Assembly: GCA_036768485.1 (NCBI GenBank)
Contig: JAVLUZ010000157.1
Coordinates: 17,115,877-17,179,876 of the forward strand
Direction of reading: 5' to 3'
DNA: 64,000 nt
From: Mermis nigrescens
Taxonomy: Eukaryota > Nematoda > Enoplea > Mermithida > Mermithidae
Made by a program: the position numbers and the translations under genes. Shown here one piece after another: positions 58,541-64,000 of the stretch. The notes beneath the pieces were generated by a model. The model worked only from the letters and a program-made list of their open reading frames with translations, did no database searches and was not told where the DNA came from. Within the stretch, counting starts at the first letter, position 1. Each line of letters opens with the position of its first letter.

Positions 58541-58873
58541 ATGCAACTTCAGCCGAATTTCAAGAATTGCTTTATTCTAGTCGTTCTACTATTTTTCCTC
58601 TACTTGGCCTATTTGCTTTATTTCGGCGATGCCGCCTCGTCCAAAATTCTTTTGCCCACCGATTTTTCGATCGACTTACGGAGTCTCATCAATTATTGCG
58701 TATTGTCGGTCGAATTAGCCGGTTTGGCTATTGTCAAAATTAATTCCGAACAGTCGCTGTGGAAAAGAGTCAAATACAAGAACGACGTTGGTACAGACGA
58801 ATTCGTTACCAGAGCTGATATTATTTCGCATCAGATTATCACGGAAAGTTTGGGCAGGGCTCCCGGTCTCACC
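58541..58873 (+). CDS. BPNT2/IMPAD1-like Golgi 3'-phosphoadenosine phosphatase, first exon
   Basis: 111 codons from an ATG to a donor ACC|GTAAGT, ending between codons. Residues 10-29 form one hydrophobic segment (ILVVLLFFLYLAYLLYFG), a type II signal anchor. After a short luminal stem comes IDLRSLINYCVLSVELAGLA, then EFVTRADIISHQIITESLGR. The VT.AD..SH..I...L pattern and the preceding DLR.LL..AV.AA..GG-like helix match the N-terminal part of BPNT2 (gPAPP), an inositol-monophosphatase-family enzyme that removes the 3'-phosphate of PAP in the Golgi during sulfation. The metal-binding EE and DPLD motifs would be in later exons, which I did not find up to 64000. The frame runs on past the donor for 15 residues without conservation. 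Other inositol-monophosphatase-family members lack the anchor. Confidence 0.68.
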
Positions 58874-58924
58874 GTAAGTCTGCTGCTCTATTCTATTTGT
58901 GCGAGTATTGGATGGCGGTAAGCA

Positions 58925-59271
58925 TGCATGATCTGCGGGTGGTATTAACCCCCCGGAAAATTTTCAACCCCGCCCGCAGAAATCTTACGACCCCCCTCAG
59001 AATTCGCGATTTTTCTAAAGTACCCAAAAGTTTCCTGAAAATTCGTAGAAAAGGTGTTTTTTAAGATGCGTTTCTTTAGCTATCTATTTGTTTGGTATTT
59101 ACAAATCTTCGGCGCTTACATTTTTTATGTTTTTATGGTCTAGAAAGATGGAATTTCGTCAGAAGTGCCAAAAATCGATGTTCTTGACGCGTACCCACCG
59201 CTTTTGGGCCCTAAAAAATGCACTCTACAATTCCCCCTTCGCCGCAGGATTCCCATGCTGCGCATGCATGG
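58925..59271 (-). mobile_element. Family B element (copy B6)
   Basis: CATGCATGATCTGCGGGTGG to CCCATGCTGCGCATGCATG, inside the first intron of the BPNT2-like gene, about 50 bp after the donor. The core is damaged (CTTCGGCGCTTAC). No matching duplication is seen, partly because family A follows directly. Confidence 0.6.
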
Positions 59272-59519
59272 TTGTTAGCAAGCATGGAAATTCTGGGGGG
59301 GTGGTGCAAGATTTTTCAAAGGTTGAAAAATGGCCTTAAAAATGGTGATATGGCGAAGAAACCACCATTTTTCAACGTTTCTCATCGAGTACTATCCATC
59401 GGCATCGAAAAATTGCGAAAAAAAAACAAAAAAATTTCAAAAATTTAATCCGGAAGGGTATTTTGGTTTGTCGGGGGTATTTCGGTTTCTCGGGGGTGCA
59501 TTCCCCCACGCCCAGGTGT
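59272..59519 (+). mobile_element. Family A element (copy A9)
   Basis: Left end unclear (GTTAGCAAGCATGGAAATTCT), right end CGCCCAGGTGTG. The internal blocks CAACGTTTCTCATCGAGTAC and GGGTATTTTGGTTTG are as in other copies. Confidence 0.6.
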
Positions 59520-59779
59520 GGTCCGAACCCCTATTCCCCCAGAGATTCGTGCCTGCGTTTTTGTTTTTTATTTTGCGTCAGTAATACAGCAAAACAAAAT
59601 TTTAAGGCGGTTTTTCAAGCGTAGGAATGCCAGCAGCTGGGCCTATTTGAGGACAATTATAGTAGAATGCTGGAAGCTTGGGAGGTCGTGGGAGATCAGC
59701 TGCGGTATACATAACGTACGTGATCTTGGTGGAAGGTTTTGGGAAGGATTTTGAGAGCCCCACATAAAGGTTCTCATCA

Positions 59780-60065
59780 TTTCCCCTCCCCGCAGAAATT
59801 TTTTAAACCCGCCCATATTTCTCGTTTTTTAAAATTCCAAAGATTTCCTAAAAACCGTAGAAAATGTATTTTTCGAAGCGTTCTAGCTATTTGTGCTCAC
59901 AACTCTCAAATTTTCGGTGCTGCGCGCCATATATTAATGCTTTCACTATAGTTTGTTCAATTTGTTCGACTTTTGGTTTTTTTCTCGAAATTTCTCTATC
60001 TTTTCATGCTCTAGAAAGACGGAGCATCGTCATTGGCCAAAAATATTCGGCGAGATAAAGAATTG
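59780..60065 (-). mobile_element. Family B fragment (copy B7)
   Basis: Contains CCGTAGAAAATGTATTTTTC, the core TTCGGTGCTGCGCGCCATA and CATGCTCTAGAAAGACGGAG, then fades. One terminus is missing. Confidence 0.5.
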
Positions 60066-61265
60066 ATATGATATTTGCAATGAATTTTGGCCGTCATGAT
60101 CGGAATTTCTCAAAATTTCCCGGCGCCCCGCGCCGGATAATACCTTCTAATGGCATTTATTTACTTTCTTTGCGATCTGGAAGCCATTTTTTTGCTCATT
60201 TAATAGCTTCTAGACCTATTTCAAGAGCAGAAACAAGTATTTCGGCAAAAATTTTCGACGTCCGGCGTCAAATGTTAGAAATACAGGGAAACGAGCAGTA
60301 AATCAAGCTTCTAAACGTCCTTCAGCCTGAATTTCATAAAATCTTTTGGCCGGATTTTCGCTAAAGTCAAAGAAATTTATTGATGCTTTTGCTCAAAATT
60401 GTCGAAAATTTTAAAATTTTTCGAAGCAAAGTTGCGTCAAAAGTGATTTTAAACAAAGGTAGACAATGTAAATCGAAGAAAAAATGCTATTTCGCAGCTG
60501 AAAAGCAAATTTTTGAAGCTATTTTAAGCTGGAAGTTGGACGGGGCGAACCGTCAGCCATTGCCCAGGTATGATTAGTAGTTTTATCTGCTTTTTACTCC
60601 GAAAGCACCCAAAGTTGATCAGTTTCTGTATTTTTTAGTGTTAAAAATGATATTAATGCTGTCAAAATGGACTAAAAATGCTTTAAAGATGCGAAATTAC
60701 CAAGAAAAGATGTTTTATAGGCTATTTTGACCATTTTGGTCGTTTATACAGCAAAAAAATCGTGAACGTTAAATTGACTGCTTTGTATTCTTGGGAATTT
60801 ATTACCGCCCCCCTCCGCTCCCCTGCCGAATCTTGTGAATCTGTGGCTGGGATGGCCTATTGCCCAGGTGTATCTGGTCTGGAAGCGATATTTTTGTGGT
60901 TTTTTTCCATTTTGTAGCATAAATTAAAAATAAAAGTTCTAAAACTTTTCTGCGCTTCGCATTAAAAGCTGCAATCGGCTTTTGTTCCAGATTCGCAAAC
61001 GTAGGAAATATGATGTTATTCGTCTCTAAACGTCTCTTTGTTCAAATTAAACCATTTTCAGGCGTTTTGCGCTCAGTTCGAGCTGGAGTTAAGAACTTTA
61101 AGCACTTTTTGGCACAAAATTCTTTAAAATCGCGAATTTTATGAATAAATTTTGCACCAGAAATTATTTTGGTAAAAATAAATAATGCCATGTAGCGTTA
61201 AAAGCTAGCACGTGAATGGCGGGCTTTCGGGCTTATTTTTTGACTGTTTTGGAAAAAGTTTTTTG
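60066..61265. other. Intron or intergenic sequence, no exon recognised
   Basis: If the BPNT2-like gene continues, this is intron. I looked for an EE-containing exon following the first and found none. Confidence 0.4.
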
Positions 61266-61301
61266 TATCGCTGCCCCTTAAGAAAATCCTCGATTCGCCG
61301 C

Positions 61302-61707
61302 CATACATGATCTTGGGGGTTTCACCCCCGCAGAATCATTTTTCACCCCCCCCCCACTAAAAATTTTTCACCCCTTCCCCCAAAATTGGCGATTTTTCAA
61401 AAGTTTCCTGAACTTACCTGAAAATTGGTAGAAAAAGTGTCTTTTAAGGGGATTTGTCTATCTATTTGCTCAAAATCGCCCAATTTTCGGCGCTTCGCGC
61501 CATATATTCATGTTTCAAGCGATATATTGGTCAATTTATTCGACTTTTTTCGAAATTTTTTCATGATTTTATGCTCTAGAAGGATAGAGTATCGTCAGAA
61601 ACGCCAAAAAACGATGTTTTTTAACGCGTACCGGCCATTTTTGGGCCCAAAAAAGGCACTTTTAGGTTTTCACCGCCCCCCCAGAATTCCCATGCTGTGC
61701 ATGTATG
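61302..61707 (-). mobile_element. Family B element (copy B8) between 36-bp direct repeats
   Basis: CATACATGATCTTGGGGGTT to CCCATGCTGTGCATGTATG, with the core TTTCGGCGCTTCGCGCCATA. It is flanked not by 8 bp but by a ~36-bp direct repeat, ATCGCTGCCCCTTAAGAAAA..GATTCGCCGCC (61267-61302 and 61708-61744). Confidence 0.75.
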
Positions 61708-61744
61708 ATCGCTGCCCCTTGTAAAAAATCCTCGATTCGCCGCC

Positions 61745-62140
61745 ACTACCTATCAATTGATTTTCATTTGTGTTTTTCTATGGGTTTATCTTTTTTGGGT
61801 AATTTGTATTCATTAATTTGTTTAATTAAGCGTTCGTTTCGGCTAGTTTATTGTGTTTTATTTATTTACGCATTCAATGGTGGGTTTGTCATTTATTATT
61901 TCATAAGCATGTATATTTGTTCAAATGCTAATTTTTCTATCCGTTTTCCTGCTTACTTGAATTTTTCCCTTTGCTGTAGGGATAAAAAATACAAGCTTTT
62001 TAAGGCATGGGGATGAATGACTTCGGGCGGTTGGGATCACCGTTTCACTATTTTATCTACGTTCTATTCTATTTTTATTATTATCACTTCTTTGTTTTCA
62101 GATCGTTTTTCATTCATATTTATGAATATTGTGTACTTAC
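61745..62140. other. AT-rich stretch with a hydrophobic ORF
   Basis: The ORF ending at 62016 encodes several hydrophobic segments (for example NLYSLICLIKRSFRL) but starts inside the family B flank. It shows no family motif. T-rich DNA alone gives such frames. Confidence 0.35.
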
Positions 62141-62146
62141 TACTTA

Positions 62147-62270
62147 GTAGGGATGCAGCGGGTGCACATTTTTTGGAATAGCGGGTGCGGGTGCGGGTAC
62201 CAAAATTTTGCTTTAGCGGGTGCGGGTGTCGCACCTTAAAAATAGCGGGTACGGGTGGCGGGTTTAGCAG
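62147..62270 (+). mobile_element. One terminus of a hAT-like element
   Basis: TAGGGATGCAGCGGGTGCA followed by repeated GCGGGTGCGGGT blocks resembles the end of hAT elements with simple-repeat subtermini. I find no opposite end in the window. Confidence 0.4.
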
Positions 62271-62704
62271 TGAGATATAGCATAATATAAATAGGGCTAA
62301 AAATGCTCCATTTTTTTGTCCGCTTAATGCAGTTATTTACTGTGTGCAAAATTCATATTAATCTTCAAGCTGATTGTCTTTTTCTTTGCAGACTACTCTC
62401 TCAATGAATTAAATTTGCAAACTAAAGATAAGTAAATTGTCAATGATTGAAACATTGACCAATATGAGTAATATATTTGCACTTTGCAGAATACAATGTT
62501 TAGACACTTGTTGTTGTCATTCTCTTCTTAAAAGGGTCTACGACGTTTTCGCGCCAGCAACTTAAAAAATATTCTAACTACATTATTTTGAAGCAATTTT
62601 TAAGTAGATTATATATTCAGAATCGACGAGTATTCATTTGTGTACGACTAAAAAACTGTAGAAAATCCAGTGTATTTTTAGATGCGTTCAATTATCTCAT
62701 TAAA

Positions 62705-64000
62705 TCATAGGTAGCGCGTCAGCGCGTACCTATAATATACTTGGGTACCCCCAACATATGTCCCCCCTCACAGCTATAACGGCACACATCTGAGAGGTGC
62801 GGTTTTCTTTAAAGGTAGATAATAAAAAAACTTAGTGCCTTCATTTTTTCTTGTTTACACTCAATACCGAGCGCGTCGTGAGTATGTAAAGTTTACACCA
62901 AAATTTCAAATAATTTGCGGAGGGCCTATTTTTTTTTAAAATGTTTTCCCTAATTAGTAGGTTACGAATCTGGTCTTAAAATTTCTTTACACTCATTGGT
63001 TGCTGCACAGGAGTGTAAACTAGACGGTTTTTTACAGTTTTCGTGTGGCCGAGCATATCTAACTCAGTTTTACATTATATGCAGTCTGATTGGTTTCAAA
63101 AGGTAGACGGTTATAAAATCTAGGGGAAACTTTTATTATTTTTCTCAAAAAGTAATATTTTCGAATTTAGAGGCGGTTTATTGTAAAGAGTCTGAGACAA
63201 AAAAATATTTTTTCTCTGCCATATTCTCCACTTAGTCGAAAGAACGTGGTAACTACCTTTAAAATCTGCCTCGTCTTAAGCGCTACACGTCAAAATTTAT
63301 TTTGTTTTTTTACAATCAATATTGCGTTATTAGTGCAGGTGTAAACTTTACACTGAAAAAATTTTTTCCGCCCAGAGCGTCGTGGATGATGAATTTTTTT
63401 AAAATGTTCTCTGTGAGGTCAGAATAACGAATCTGACCTTTAAACTTTTCTACAATCAATACACAGTACCAGGGGTTTAAACTTTACACTCTAGTGGATG
63501 AGTAAAAAAACAGATTCTGTCAAAGATTTCTAAGCCAACTTTTTCGGTTATGAATTAAGATAATTTAAATAAATAAAAATGAAGTAACTTTTAAGGGCTA
63601 CACGTCAAAGCAAACTGCGTTCAAAAAATCGTAATATTGAGTTGTTTATGGGGGTGTAAAGTCCGAAATCTGAGGTGTAAAATGTGCAAAAAAACAGGTT
63701 TTTTCGTATTTAATTGGTAAATCATATCAAATATTTTGCGGAACATAAGTTTTGCACATACAAAGGTACTACAATCAAAGGGCTACAAACTGGCCCAAAC
63801 CGAATTCATTTACACTCAATGGGGCGTTCGATTTAGATTTTTAAAGTTTACAATGTGGTGGACAGTGAAAAATACGTGTTTGTCCATATTTTTGTTCGCC
63901 ACCCCTTAAAAAGTACTTTATTTTTATCTTATTCGACCTCTCCCAACTTCTTCACTTCATATTTTTGTTCGCCACCCCTTAGAAAGTACTTTATTTTTAC
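62705..64000 (-). repeat. Family D repeat, copy D4, running off the window
   Basis: Starts ATCATAGGTAGCGCG with the hairpin at 62707-62733, then GGGTACC, ACAGCTATAACGG and GAGGTGCGGTTTTCTTTAAA as in D3. The body matches D2 in reverse to about 63450, D3 in the middle, and D1 at 63700-64000. A ~65-bp phrase (TTTTTGTTCGCCACCCCTTA, then AAAGTACTTTATTTTTA) is duplicated at the window's edge (63888 and 63961). Confidence 0.7.

Noticed and set aside
61705..62016. 103-codon hydrophobic ORF resembling membrane segments
   Set aside because: It starts in the flank of a transposon, lies in T-rich DNA that favours Phe/Leu/Ile codons, and shows no family motif.

Overview
This is a 64 kb piece of an AT-rich animal nuclear genome, very dense in transposons. 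A nematode, or something close to one, is the best guess: the only complete multi-exon gene encodes a serpentine receptor of the nematode Srab/Sra type, and both recognisable host genes have a splice acceptor 11-12 nt upstream of the ATG, as expected for spliced-leader trans-splicing. This is inference; nothing in the window names the species.

Host genes are few. (1) A three-exon chemoreceptor-like GPCR lies on the + strand at 20687-28986; its two introns of about 3.6 kb are packed with nested transposons. (2) The first coding exon of a BPNT2/IMPAD1-like Golgi bisphosphate 3'-phosphatase lies at 58541-58873 (+); I could not find later exons before the window ends. (3) A small fragment resembling a CARHSP1/CSDC2-type cold-shock-domain gene (2977-3156) sits inside a repeat copy and looks captured or inserted.

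Layout. 0.1-5.3 kb: a short hAT-like element (family A), then copies of a composite repeat (family D) rich in GTGTAAA motifs and ending in a hairpin. 5.4-13.5 kb: two inverted copies of a 1.3-1.5 kb hAT-like element; one is nested, beside a CACTG-ended element, within a 3.8 kb hAT-like element. 15.6-17.9 kb: a 5'-truncated RTE-like reverse transcriptase pseudogene (minus strand) broken by two insertions, one of which holds a further nested copy. 19-29 kb: the GPCR with Harbinger-like, Mutator-like, mariner-like and hAT-like short elements in and around it. 29.3-33.9 kb: (TA)n tracts around a 3.85 kb near-perfect palindrome carrying a C2H2 zinc-finger gene at its tip. 35.2-36.5 kb: a mariner relic with intact terminal repeats. 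39.6-42.7 kb: an inverted family D copy. 43.4-49.8 kb: a large inverted repeat with YTACAGTAAT arrays, a miniature LTR-like element and a hAT remnant. 50.1-54.9 kb: a higher-order satellite built on a 20-bp unit, plus duplicated segments. 57.8-61.7 kb: nested families A and B around the BPNT2-like exon. 62.7 kb to the end: another family D copy.

Most open reading frames in the window are chance or repeat-derived. Element boundaries below rest on target-site duplications and terminal repeats read directly from the sequence; superfamily names are inferred from termini and duplication length, because most elements have no transposase. The candidates for something undescribed are the palindromic zinc-finger element, the hairpin-ended family D with its cold-shock fragment, and the elements made of dense subterminal motif arrays.
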